A DNA stretch of 64,000 bases from Mumia quercus (GTDB taxonomy: Bacteria; Actinomycetota; Actinomycetes; Propionibacteriales; Nocardioidaceae), in assembly GCF_025506335.1 (NCBI RefSeq), contig NZ_JANZYO010000003.1, positions 186,001 to 250,000 on the forward strand, given 5' to 3'. Both the position numbers and the translations under genes were made by a program. A model generated the notes under the pieces. That model was not told the origin of the DNA and searched no databases. It saw nothing but the letters and a program-made list of their open reading frames with translations. Numbering within the stretch: the first letter of the stretch is position 1; each line of letters opens with the position of its first letter. This document shows positions 25,374 to 35,800 of the stretch, in pieces.

Positions 25374-26865
25374 CGGCACCGCCCTCGTAGCCGAGGGTCG
25401 CCATCGCGTCGACGAGCCGGTCGCGCGTCTCCTCGGGCAGGATCACGTCGTCGAGGATCCCGGCCTCGGCTGCGACGTACGGGCGGGCGACGTTCTCGCG
25501 GTACTCGGCGGCGAGCTCGTCGCGGACGGCCTCGGGGTCGGCGGCGTCCCGCAGCGTGCGACGGTGCAGCAGCGCGACGGCCCCTCCGGGCCCCATCACA
25601 GCGATCTCCGCGCCGGACCAGGCCCAGGAGTAGTCCGCGCCCAGCGAGCGCGAGCCCATCGCGATGTACGCGCCGCCGTACGCCTTGCGGACGACGACCG
25701 TGAGCAGCGGGGACTCCGCCTCGACGTACGCCTTGAGGAGCTTGGCGCCGTGCGTGATGACGCCGCGGGACTCCTCGACGGTGCCCGGGAGGAACCCGGG
25801 GACGTCGACGAACGTCACGACGGGCAGGCCGAAGCGGCCGCAGAACTCGATGAAGCGGGCGGCCTTGACCGACGACTTCGCGTCGAGCACGCCACCGCGC
25901 GAGGCGGGCTGGTTCGCGAGGACGCCGACGGGGCGGCCGTCGAGGTGCCCGAACAGCGTGAGGACGCTGGGCGCGTGCGCCGGCATCAGCTCCAGTCGCG
26001 GGCCGGCGTCGAGGACGCCGTCGACGACCTCGCGCATGTCGAAGACCACGCTCGCCTTGTCCGGGACCACGTACGGGAGCCGCTCGGCGGCCACCGGGTC
26101 CGGTGGGCGGGGCGCGACCAGCGGCATGGGGCCGCCGACGTGCGAGGGGAGGTAGGACAGCAGGAGGCGGGTCGCGTGGAAGGCCTCGCCCTCGTTCGTC
26201 ACCTCGAGGTGCGCGACGCCGCTGGTCTCGGTGTGCATCTGCGCACCACCGATCTCCTCAGCACTCGCGTCCTCGCCGGTCGTCGCCTTCACGATGTCGG
26301 GTCCGGTGAGGAACATCTGGCCCTGTTCGCGGACCATGATCGTCCAGTCGGTGAGGGCGGGGGAGTACGCGGCTGCTCCCGCGCACGGGCCGAGGATCAG
26401 CGAGATCTGCGGCACCCGCTTCTGGGCCTTGACGTTCAGCGCGAACATCTCTCCGCAACCGTGCAGGGCGAGGATCCCGTCGTGGATCCGCGCGCCGCCG
26501 GAGTCGTTGATGTAGACGATCGGGTAGCCCTTGTCGATCGCGAAGCGCTGCGCCTTCTGGATCGTCTCGGCCATCACGGCGCCGATCGCGCCGGAGGCCA
26601 CTGCCGCGTCGTGGCTCGCGACGACGACGCCACGGCCCTCCACACGACCCCACCCGATGACGACGCCCGCGCCCTTGCCGTCGCTGTCGACGCGCATCGG
26701 GGTCATCTCGACGAAGGACCCGGCGTCGACGAGCATCTCTGCCCGCTCGCGCGCCGTGAACTCACGACGCCCGCGAGGCTCGACGCGACGAAACCGCTCC
26801 TGGCGGCGGCGGGCCAGCCGGGCGCGGTGGTCGGAGGTTGCGGTCTCCGTGTTGATCGTGGTCAA
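25360..26865 (-). CDS. accD: Acyl-CoA carboxylase, carboxyltransferase beta subunit
   Basis: A crotonase-fold carboxyltransferase of 501 residues that moves CO2 from biotin to an acyl-CoA. Conserved elements are NDSGGARIHDGILALHGCGEMF, GPCAGAAAYSPALTDW and, in the second half, FVDVPGFLPGTVEESRGVITHGAKLL and VVVRKAYGGAYIAMGSRSLGAD. The only plausible start is TTG 26865, supported by AGGAGA five bases upstream. The operon continues with the biotin carrier and acyl-CoA synthetase. Its promoter carries two copies of the inverted repeat also found at fas, so malonyl-CoA supply for FAS-I is a reasonable role. The paralogue number (AccD1-6) cannot be assigned. Confidence 0.88.
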   Translation of the reverse strand: MTTINTETATSDHRARLARRRQERFRRVEPRGRREFTARERAEMLVDAGSFVEMTPMRVDSDGKGAGVVIGWGRVEGRGVVVASHDAAVASGAIGAVMAETIQKAQRFAIDKGYPIVYINDSGGARIHDGILALHGCGEMFALNVKAQKRVPQISLILGPCAGAAAYSPALTDWTIMVREQGQMFLTGPDIVKATTGEDASAEEIGGAQMHTETSGVAHLEVTNEGEAFHATRLLLSYLPSHVGGPMPLVAPRPPDPVAAERLPYVVPDKASVVFDMREVVDGVLDAGPRLELMPAHAPSVLTLFGHLDGRPVGVLANQPASRGGVLDAKSSVKAARFIEFCGRFGLPVVTFVDVPGFLPGTVEESRGVITHGAKLLKAYVEAESPLLTVVVRKAYGGAYIAMGSRSLGADYSWAWSGAEIAVMGPGGAVALLHRRTLRDAADPEAVRDELAAEYRENVARPYVAAEAGILDDVILPEETRDRLVDAMATLGYEGGADARR

Positions 26866-26882
26866 CTCGGTCTCCTAAAACA

Positions 26883-26938
26883 TGAGGGAAGCCTCAGGAC
26901 TGCTTACAAAGATGAGGGGTACCTCATGTTCTTGTCAA
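26883..26938 (-). promoter_or_regulatory. accD operon promoter with two TGAGG-N4-CCTCA operators
   Basis: On the minus strand TTGACA (26938-26933) is followed after 18 bases by CATCTT (26914-26909). Two inverted repeats lie here: site 1 at 26883-26896 and site 2 at 26913-26926, thirty bases apart and so on the same face of the helix. Site 2 sits between -35 and -10, as expected for repression. On the plus strand site 1 has the extended left arm AACATGAGG and site 2 the extended right arm CCTCATGTT, the same layout as at fas. Confidence 0.75.
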
Positions 26939-27103
26939 CCCGTACGGCGGCGTGTCGTGGCTCTCAGCGCCTGATCGGCGCATGAGCCGCAACAGGTCTA
27001 CGGTGGCGCTCACCAGTCACGGAAATCCCCCGAGACGGCACCCCGACCCACCGGTGCGGGCGTGCCCGATCGCGGGCCGACAAGCAGTGGAGGACACCAC
27101 CTC

Positions 27104-28585
27104 ATGGCCAGCTCGGCAACACCACGCCCCCTCTCCCGCCCAGGCGGCCGTTCTCGGCGCCCCTTCGCCGCGGCCGCTGCGCTCTGCGGCGTCGGCCTCG
27201 TCGCCGCCGCCCTCACCACCGGCCCCGCAGCCGCCGACGACGCCGCGAGCAGCGCCGACGGCGAGCTCATGAGCTACGTCGTCAACAGCAAGCCGAACCC
27301 CGGCCAGACCCGTCTGGCCGAGCGTGCGGTCCGCGACGCCGGCGGCACTGTCGTCCAGTCGTGGCCGCAGATCGGTGTCGTCGTCGCGCACGCGACCAGC
27401 GAGACCTTCCGCCGCGACGTCGTCGCCGAGGCCAAGGGCCACGCCGTCCAGTCGGTCGGCGCCACCCGTACCGCGGCCGTGAAGACCCCCGACGCCGTGG
27501 CGCCCAAGGCGCTCACCCGCAGCACCGAGACCCGCTCGGCGTTCGAGATCCGCCAGGGCGTGTCGGCGACCGAGGTGCTCGCCGCAGACCCGCTCGAGGC
27601 ACAGCAGTGGGACATGACCCAGATCAAGGCCGACGTGGCCAGCGACGGCAGCCGCGACGTCACCGTCGGCGTCCTCGACAGCGGCATCGACGACACCCAC
27701 CCCGACCTCGCGCCGAACCTCGACGCCGGCAACTCGGTCGGGTGCACCGCGTACGGGGTGCCGGACACCCGGCGCGCCGCCTGGATCCCGACGACCAGCG
27801 ACCACGGCACGCACGTCGCCGGCACGATTGCTGCCGCCAAGAACGGCATCGGCATCGTCGGCGTCGCCCCGAACTCGCTCATGACCTCGATCAAGGTGGT
27901 CGACGACGACGGGTTCATCTACCCCGAGTACGCGGTCTGCGGCTTCGTCTGGGCAGCCGAGCACGGCGTCGACGTGACGAACAACAGCTACTACGTCGAC
28001 CCGTGGATGTTCTGGTGCACCAACGACCCCGACCAGGCCGCCGCCAAGGAGGCCGTGCGTCGCGCCGTCGCGTACTCCGAGCGCAACGGAGTCGTCAGCG
28101 CTGCGGCCGCCGGCAACTCCAACTACGACCTCGCCAACAAGACGACCGACACGACGAGCCCCAACGACACCACGCCGGTCACGCGTCCGATCGACGAGGG
28201 TTGTGAGGACATCCCGGCCGAGCTGCCCGGAGTCGTGACGGTCGCGTCGACCGACCAGGCGGGGCTGAAGTCGTCCTTCTCCAACTACGGTGACGGCGTC
28301 ATCGACGTGGCTGCCCCGGGCAGCCGGATCCTGTCGACGGTGCTGCGCGGCGGGTACGGGCTCAAGTCCGGCACCTCGATGGCTTCGCCGCACGTGGCGG
28401 GCGTGCTGGCGCTGCTGAAGGCGTCGCACCCCGACGCGTCGCCGAGCGAGCTGGTCGCGCTGGTCCGCGCGCAGGCCGACGACAAGCCGTGCCCGACCGA
28501 CACCCGCTGCACCGGCACCGACGCCTACAACGGCTTCTTCGGTGACGGTCTCGTCGACGCGCTCGACGCCACAGGGGGACGCTGA
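27104..28585 (+). CDS. Secreted S8 (subtilisin-like) serine peptidase
   Basis: An exported protease of 493 residues. A Sec signal peptide has basic RRPF, then an Ala/Leu core, with likely cleavage after AAA near residue 45. A propeptide-like region follows, then the peptidase domain. Catalytic residues are Asp192 (GVLDSGIDDTHP), His234 (DHGTHVAG) and Ser425 (GTSMASPH); AAAGNSNYD holds the oxyanion Asn. ATG 27104 has GGAGG ten bases upstream and gives a clean signal peptide; GTG 27062 would add residues before it. No wall anchor or membrane tail is visible. The lipid-gene neighbourhood does not explain its role. Confidence 0.9.
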   Translation: MASSATPRPLSRPGGRSRRPFAAAAALCGVGLVAAALTTGPAAADDAASSADGELMSYVVNSKPNPGQTRLAERAVRDAGGTVVQSWPQIGVVVAHATSETFRRDVVAEAKGHAVQSVGATRTAAVKTPDAVAPKALTRSTETRSAFEIRQGVSATEVLAADPLEAQQWDMTQIKADVASDGSRDVTVGVLDSGIDDTHPDLAPNLDAGNSVGCTAYGVPDTRRAAWIPTTSDHGTHVAGTIAAAKNGIGIVGVAPNSLMTSIKVVDDDGFIYPEYAVCGFVWAAEHGVDVTNNSYYVDPWMFWCTNDPDQAAAKEAVRRAVAYSERNGVVSAAAAGNSNYDLANKTTDTTSPNDTTPVTRPIDEGCEDIPAELPGVVTVASTDQAGLKSSFSNYGDGVIDVAAPGSRILSTVLRGGYGLKSGTSMASPHVAGVLALLKASHPDASPSELVALVRAQADDKPCPTDTRCTGTDAYNGFFGDGLVDALDATGGR

Positions 28586-28595
28586 TCCTCTGCAC

Positions 28596-28629
28596 GCGCG
28601 GCGTGGCCTCGTACGGGGTCGCGCCGCGC
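28596..28629. terminator. GC hairpin after the S8 peptidase gene
   Basis: GCGCGGCG (28596-28603) pairs with CGCCGCGC (28622-28629) across an 18-base loop, ten bases after the stop codon. No U tract is present. It is a candidate terminator before the independently promoted TetR gene. Confidence 0.4.
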
Positions 28630-28698
28630 TTGCGTGGCGTGGGCAACTCGCGTTTGCACGCGCCGCCCCACTTCCCCCCAGCGGAACTTACGCATCGG

Positions 28699-28711
28699 TA
28701 GGGTTGGAGGC
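28699..28711 (+). promoter_or_regulatory. Leaderless promoter -10 of the TetR gene
   Basis: TAGGGT at 28699-28704 is followed by seven bases and GTG 28712. No TGAGG-N4-CCTCA repeat is found in this promoter. Confidence 0.5.
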
Positions 28712-29338
28712 GTGAACGCGACCGTCGAGATCCTCGAGCCGAGGCGGAGGCCGACGCAGGAGCGGAGTCAGAAGAAGTTCGACCTGATCCTGCAGACCTC
28801 GCGCGACCTCCTTCTCGAGTCCGGGTTCGAGTCGTTCACGCTCGAGGAGGTCGCCAACCGGGCCGGCATCCCGATCGGCACGATCTACCAGTTCTTCCAG
28901 AACAAGTACGTCGTCGTCTGCGAGCTCGACCGGCAGGACGTCGTCGCCGTCCGGGCCGAGCTCGCCCGCCTCGCCGCCGAGCTGCCCACGCTGGACTGGC
29001 TGCGGTTGCTCGACCAGCTCGTCGACCACATCGCCGCCCTGTGGGTGACCGACCCGTCGCGCCGCGCCGTCTGGCATGCCGTGCAGTCGACGCCCGCGAC
29101 CCGCGCGACCGCCGCCGTCACCGAGCGCGAGCTCGCTGCCGACGTCGCGCACGTGCTCGCGCCGCTCACCCCGAAGACACCGCGGGCCCGCCGCAAGATC
29201 ATCGCCGAGGTCCTCGTCCACGTCGCGTACTCGATGCTCAACTTCTCGATCCGCGACGGCCAGGAGCACTCCGAGGCCGTCATCGAGCTGAAGCGGCTCC
29301 TCAGCTCGTACCTGCTCGCCGCCGAACAGTCCGGCTGA
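28712..29338 (+). CDS. TetR-family transcriptional regulator near acpS-fas
   Basis: A 208-residue TetR-type regulator. After a basic lead (RRRPTQERSQKKF) the helix-turn-helix region (about 15-65) contains FTLEEVANRAGIPIGTIYQFF. The rest is an alpha-helical ligand/dimer domain. Its gene lies between the accD operon and the fas-acpS operon, which share an inverted-repeat operator, so it is the nearest candidate regulator of them. This is positional inference, and mycobacterial FasR is encoded elsewhere and looks different. It ends 91 bases from the convergent acpS, across a cluster of GCGAGAGAC repeats. Confidence 0.82.
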   Translation: MNATVEILEPRRRPTQERSQKKFDLILQTSRDLLLESGFESFTLEEVANRAGIPIGTIYQFFQNKYVVVCELDRQDVVAVRAELARLAAELPTLDWLRLLDQLVDHIAALWVTDPSRRAVWHAVQSTPATRATAAVTERELAADVAHVLAPLTPKTPRARRKIIAEVLVHVAYSMLNFSIRDGQEHSEAVIELKRLLSSYLLAAEQSG

Positions 29339-29362
29339 CCCCCGCGAGTCACGCCGCGCCCG

Positions 29363-29428
29363 CTCGCGAGAGACCCCTCTCGCGACTGCGCGGGAAGTCT
29401 CTCGCGAGGGTGCGGGGAGTCTCTCGCG
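29363..29428. repeat. Intergenic GCGAGAGACC repeat cluster 1 (hairpin/terminator-like)
   Basis: CTCGCGAGAGAC at 29363-29374 is the exact inverted complement of 29397-29408 (12 bases, 22-base loop). A further partial copy lies at 29377-29385 and one at 29419-29428, directly against the acpS stop codon. The cluster lies between convergent tetR and acpS. The 14-mer at 29366-29379 occurs identically at 58567-58580, after menG. Confidence 0.85.
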
Positions 29429-29429
29429 G

Positions 29430-29822
29430 TCAGGTGGTGAGGACGGCGTAGGCGATCGCGTAGTCGCCGTCGTGCGACAGCGACACCTGCAGCCGAGCCG
29501 CGTCCAGGTGCTCCCGTACGGGGGAGTGCAGGACGATCGCCGGGCGTCCCCAGGCGTCCTTCACGACCTCGATCGCCGCGAGCGCCTTCGACTCGTCGAC
29601 CACCGGCGGCTGCCCGTAGAGGGACGCCGACCACGCCTTCACGACCGCCTCCTTCGCGGCCCACCGGGCGGCGAGGTGACGCGCGCGATCGGAGGAACCA
29701 TCTGACGCGTCACCTCGCTCCCCGGGGGTGAACAGCTCGGCGAACCGGCTTCCCGGCTGCGCGAGCTGTTCGGCGAACGACGGGACGTGGACCAGGTCCA
29801 CGCCCACCCCGAGCACGCTCAC
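29430..29822 (-). CDS. acpS: Holo-[acyl-carrier-protein] synthase
   Basis: A phosphopantetheinyl transferase of 130 residues that loads the carrier domain of FAS-I from CoA. Asp9 in GVGVDLVHV and Glu58 in RWAAKEAVVKA are the Mg ligands. VSLSHDGDYAIAYAV is the C-terminal family motif. It starts with GTG inside the fas stop (4-base overlap), reproducing the fas-acpS operon known from mycobacteria, and is presumably controlled by the fas promoter through translational coupling. Confidence 0.93.
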   Translation of the reverse strand: MSVLGVGVDLVHVPSFAEQLAQPGSRFAELFTPGERGDASDGSSDRARHLAARWAAKEAVVKAWSASLYGQPPVVDESKALAAIEVVKDAWGRPAIVLHSPVREHLDAARLQVSLSHDGDYAIAYAVLTT

Positions 29823-32800
29823 GGCGTGCCCGGCTCGCCGTCCCCGATACCCGGCACCGACGATCCCTGGCCGTACGGAGTGCTCCCAACACCCACCGCG
29901 TACGTCCCGTCCGTGCCGAGGCGTGCCTGCGGGTCGAGGAGGACAGCAGCCTCCCGCTCCCGCACACCGGAGTCGCCGAGGCGGCGCCCGGCGGGTCGCT
30001 GGTACGGCGCGGGGCCGCCGTACATCGCGCGCACGAGCCGCAGCCGGCCCGAGACCTCGCGCGCCCGCGCCGCCCGCTCGTACGTGTCGCGCTCCTCGTC
30101 CGACAGCGTCGCGAGGAACGCCGCCGGGTGCGCGATCGCCACCAGCGCGGCGACGTGTCCGAAGCCGAGGCTCGTCACGAGACCCGCGCGCAGCGGCGCC
30201 GGTGCGGTGAGCGCCTCACGCAGCCAGACCAGGTGCGGGTTCTCGTCGAGCACGTCGTCGACGCAGTCGAGGCTGCGGTTCGGCGGCAGCACCTGGCTCC
30301 CGAGGACCTGGCAGAGCCCGATCATCTGGAACGCGGCGGCGCCACCCTTCGAGTGCCCCGTGAGCGTCTTCTGCGAGATGACGAACAGCGGGTTGCCGTC
30401 CGAGCGGCCCAGCGAGGCGGCGATGCGCTCGTGGAGCTCGGACTCGTTGGGGTCGTTGGCCGCCGTCGACGTGTCGTGCTTCGAGACGACCGCGACGTCG
30501 TCCGCGCCGAGCCCGACCGCCGCGAGTCCGCGCGCCAGCGGAGACCTCGCACCGCCGCGCGCCGCCGCGAGGGCGCCGAGCCCGGGTGCCGGGATCGACG
30601 TGTGCACGCCGTCGGCGAACGAGCCCGCGTACGCGACCACGCCGAGGACCGGGAGGCCCATCCGCGCGGCGACGTCGCCACGGGCGAGCAGCAGCGTGCC
30701 GCCGCCCTGGCTCTCCACGAACCCGCCGCGGCGCCGGTCGTTGGCCCGGCTCACGAAGCGCGCGTCGATCCCCTTGGCGAGCATCGCCTCGGAGTCGGCC
30801 GTCGCGGACATGTCGGCGAACCCGACGATGCCTTCGGTCGACAGGTCGTCGAACCCGCCGGCGACGACGAAGTCGGCCTTGCCGAGCCGGATCTTGTCCA
30901 CGCCCTCCTCGACGGACACCGCGCTCGTCGCGCAGGCCGCCACCGGGTGGATCATCGCGCCGTAGCCGCCGACGTACGACTGCATGACGTGCGCAGCGAT
31001 GACGTTGGGCAGCGCCTCCTGGAGGATGTCGTTCTGCTTCGCCTCGCCGAGGAGCGTGTCCACGTAGAGCGAGCGCATCGACGTCATGCCGCCCATGCCG
31101 GTGCCCTGGGTGCTGGCGACCGCCGCCGGGTGCACCCAGCGCATGAGCTCGGCCGGGCTGAACCCGGACGAGAGGAACGCGTCGACGGTGCAGACCAGGT
31201 TCCACACGGCCACGCGGTCGAGCGACTCGAGCATCTCAGCCGGGACGCCCCACACCGCGGGGTCGAAGCCGGTCGGGATCTGGCCGCCGATCGTCCGGGT
31301 GAGGGCGAGGCGTCGCGGGACGCGGATCTCGGTGCCGGCCTTGCGGGTCACCGTCCACTCGCCGTCGGCTGCCGGTGCGATGACCGTACGGTCGGGGTCG
31401 GCGTCGTACATCGCGCGCGCCGCGGCCTCGTTGCTGACCGAGAACGTGAGGTCCTCGTCGAGGTACGCCCGGGCGAGCAGGGGCGTGGAGGCGTCGACCA
31501 GCGCGCCGTCGTCGCCGTAGCGTCGGATGCCGCACCGCTCGACCACGGTGTCGTGGTAGCGCGCGTGGATCTCCGACTCGGCCACAGCGTCGCCGGACTC
31601 CACGTCGTACCAGCCGCCGTTGTCGTCCCACGCGACCAGCCCGGTGGACCAGGCGAGCTCGAGGACGCCGGCCGCCGAGAGCTCCTCGGAGACCTCGTAC
31701 TCGAAGCGCGTGCGCGCCGACCCGTACGGGCCGAGCTCACCGGCGCCGACGATGACGACGAGGTCCTCGGGGCGTGCCGAGAGGCTCGGCCACGACACCT
31801 CGGGTCGTACCGGCAGCTGCGCCGGAGACGGGGCGAGGGCGTCGATGAGCGACTCTGCCGGCTCGGGCGGCGTCTTCTCCCCGACGGCCGCCGACGCCTC
31901 GCGTGCGAGCGCGGCGAGGTCGAGGTCGGCCTCGCTCAGCCCGCCGGTGAGGTCAGCGGTCAACGGGGCCTTGCGGGCCTTGTCCCGTGCCTCGGGGGTG
32001 GCGTGCTCGAGGAGCGCGTCCGCCATCTCGTCCGTCGACCAGGTGCGGACACCGACCTTCTCCACGGCCTCGACGAGCGGGTCGTTGCCACCCATCAGCC
32101 CGGTCCCGCGGACCCAGCCGATGATCGCGTGGACGAGCGTGACGCGCTCGCTCCACGTGGACTCGCTCGACCACTTCGCGACGATCGCGTCGAGCGCGGC
32201 CTTCGCCTCGCCGTACGCGCCGTCGCCGCCGAACGTGCCTCGGTTCGGGGAGCCGGGCAGGACGACGTGCAGTGTCGACGCGAGGTCGTGGTCACGGCCG
32301 TGGGTGGCGAACGCCCCGACGAGACGCTCGACCGACCACAGCAGGATGCGCATGTCGACCTCGCTGCGGCTTCCCACCTCAGTCATGTCGCCGGAGACCG
32401 GGCCCGCGGCGAACGGCAGCACCAGCGTGGGCTCGTACGCGGGCTTGGTCACGGTCGTCACGCCCGCGGCGGTTGTCGTCTGCTCCTCGACGACCCACGA
32501 CGCGAGCGCGTCGACGTCGGCGAAGGACGCCAGGTTGGCGGGGACGACCCACAGGCGGGCGCCGCCGCGGGCGTACCGGCGGTAGAGCGCCTTGAACGAC
32601 CGCAGCTTGCGCTGGTCGAGGCGCGACGTGGTCGCCACGACGGTCGCACCTCCGGCCAGGAGCCGGCCCACGACGGCGGACGCGATGGACCCTGCGCTCG
32701 CCCCGGTGACGACGGCGACGTCGTCGGCCCACGGCCCGGGGGCGGTGTCGAGCGCGGCGTCGGCGATCGCGGCGAGCCGGTCGGCGAGGACCGGGTCGTC

Positions 32801-35800
32801 GGTACGGGCAGCCCACCAGCGGGCCTGCGCGGCGACGTCCTCGCCGGTGCCCGCGAACGCGCCGTTCGCGACCGGTACGTCTTCGCCCGCGGCGATGCGC
32901 GCGACGTCCTCGCGGGCGCTGGCCCAGCGGTCGTCGAGCAGCAGCGCGCGGCGGGCGTCGAAGGCGGGGGCCGTGAGCCGTGCCCACTCGGTGCCGAGCT
33001 CGGCCTCGACCTGCGCCAGGACGGCGGCGTCGGCCTCGCTCGTGGTCGGTGCCGCCTCGGCCGTGGCTTCCAGCCCGAGCTTGCCGAGCAGGTGACGCGC
33101 CGTCGAGGCGAGGACGCCGTCGGGTCCGGTGATGCCGGCGGTGATCTCGCCCAGCGCGGCGGCGTCGACCGTGACGTCGCCGCCACCCCCGGTGCTCGGC
33201 ATCGCGACCGCGACGCCGTGACGTGCGCCGACCGCCTGGACCGCGGCGTCGACCGCCGCGTCGAAGCCCGCCGCGACGTCGAGGTCGCCGAACGCACCCC
33301 CTCGTACGCTGGCACCCTCGCGGGTCGCGAGCGCGAGCTCGGCGGTGACGTGGCTGGCCCAGCCGGGACCGAGCTGCCACGCGCCGGTGACACGGTCGGT
33401 GATCGCCGACTGCCGCTTGCCGGTCGGGCCGAGCACCTTGGTCAGGTGGTCGCCGAGCGCGGTGGCGAGCACCGGACCGAACGGCTTGTACGCCCGGGCG
33501 AGGCCCTTGACCTGGCCCGAGAGCGTCGGCAGGTCGGCGTCGGCCGCACCGTCGATGGCGCCCAGCGAGAGCTCCCCGCCGAGGTCGACCAGCAGCTGGT
33601 TGCGTCGCGAGGACGCGCCGTCGCACAGCGACTCGATCGAGTCGGCCGCACCGATCTGGTCGATCCGCATCTTGGTCCACCAGGCCAGCAGGACCTTGGT
33701 GGCGTCGGCGGCGTCGAACGTGAGGTCGGCCGGCCGCTCGGCGGAGGCCGGTGCCTGAGCCGGTGCTGCGGCGGGGGAGGGAACCGCCGCAGCACCAGCG
33801 CTCGGGGCGGGAGCCGCGGACGGCTCCTCGGGTGCGTCGTCTGCGGGTGCCTGCTCCGGATCGGTGTCGGTCGCGAACACCGCGGCCGCGTCGCGCTCGA
33901 TGTTGAGCACCTCGATCGGACGGTCCGGCGAGGTCGGGAGCTTGAGCGTGGACGAGGCGAGGTTGGCGACCGTCGGCGCGTTGCCGACGCCCACCTCGAC
34001 GAACCGCTCGACGCCGAGGTCGCCGAACATCAGGTCCTGCGTCTCGATCCAGCGCACCGGGCTCGCGAACTGCCAGGCGAGCAGCTCGACGAGCAGGCGT
34101 CGCGCCAGCCGGCCGGGCGTCGCGGCCCACGCGTCGTAGTCGTCGAGCACCTCGTCGAGGGGCTCGGACGGCACGGTCGCGGCGATCTCGGCGATGAACG
34201 CGCGGTCCAGCGTGAACGGGCGAGGGACGAGGTTCGGGACGTAGCGGCCGAGCAGGATCGACGGGTCGATCGTCTCCGGCAGCAGCTCCTCGAGGCGCTG
34301 ACGGAAGTCCGGCACACCGCCGCGCAGCACGCGGGAGTGGAACGGCACGTCGATGCCCGGGACGAGGATGAACGCGGCCTTGCCCCCGAACTCGGCGCGG
34401 CGCTTCGCGATGTCGGCCTCGAGCGCCTCGAGGCCCTTCACGGTGCCGGCGATCGCGTACTGGGAGCCGCGCAGGTTGTAGTTCGCGATCTCCAGGAACT
34501 CGCCGGTCTCGTCGGAGATCCGCGCGACGTACGCGGTGACCTCGTCGTCGGCGAGGCCGATCTGGCTCGGGCGGATCGCCGCGAGGCGGTAGTCGCTGCG
34601 GCCGTCGGCGTCGCGCGGCACGAGGGTGTGCATGACCGAGCCGCGCTGGAACACGACCTCGATCACGGCCTCGAGGCTGATCACGCCCGACACGGCCGAG
34701 AGCGCGTTGTACTCGCCGACGGAGTGGCCGGCCAGCACCGCGTCCTCGACGAACGCGCCGGCCTCACGGAGCTCGGCGATCTGCGCCGACCCGAGGACGG
34801 CCATCGCGACCTGCGTGAACTGCGTGAGGAACAGGACGCCGTCGGGGTGCTTGTGCGTGACGCCGTTCGCGACGACGACGGTCGGGTTGTCACGGACGAC
34901 GGTGAGGATGGAGAACCCGAGCACCTCACGCGTGTGCGCGTCGGCCCGGTCCCAGATCTCTCGGGCGGCCTTGCTGCGCTGGTAGCCCGCCATCCCCATG
35001 CCGGCGTGCTGGATGCCCTGGCCCGGGAACGCGTACGCGGTGCGCGGCGCGAAGGCCCGTGCCGTGGCGGCGAGGACGAGCTCGCCCTCGCTGCGGCCGG
35101 TGACCTCGAGGATCTCGGCCCCCTGGTCCAGCCCCGTACGGACGGCACGCAGCTCGACCTCGGCACCCGGGCGTACGGGGGCGAGGAAGCGCGTCGTCCA
35201 GCCGTCGATGCGACGCGGTGCGACGAGGTGCTGCGCGGCCGCCGACAGCCACATGCCGTGGACGATCGGCTCGCCGAGCCCGGCCAGGCGGGCGGCGGCG
35301 GTGCTGGTGTGGATCGGGTTGTGGTCGCCGGTGACGGCGGCGAACGCCCGCAGGTCGCTCGGGGCGACGACGGTCTTCTCGGCGCGCGTGCGGCGTGGGG
35401 TGTCGGCCACGGGGCCGCGTGCCGCGCCTCCCGCGACGGCGGGATCGGTGAGGTCGACGTCCCCGGTCCGCCCGCGGATCGCGAAGCGCTCGCGCAGCGT
35501 GGCGACGGGTGCCCCCGCCTCGGTGGTCAGCTCCACGTCGATCGTCACGACGCGGCCGACACCGGTGTCGGTGACGTCGTGGCGGGGCGCCCCGCCGGCC
35601 CGCGCGGGCGGGGGCCCCGGCCGCGCGCCGGCGCGCGCGCGCGCGTGGTCGAGGTGGACGAGGTCGAGCATGCCCTCGACGAGCGGGACCGCGCCCTCGA
35701 CGTGGGCGTGCGACAGCACGGCGAACACGGCCGGCCAGGCGAGACCGACCAGCGCGTCGGGCGCCGGACGGGCGCCCGGGACGAGCGGGCCGGTGCTCAC

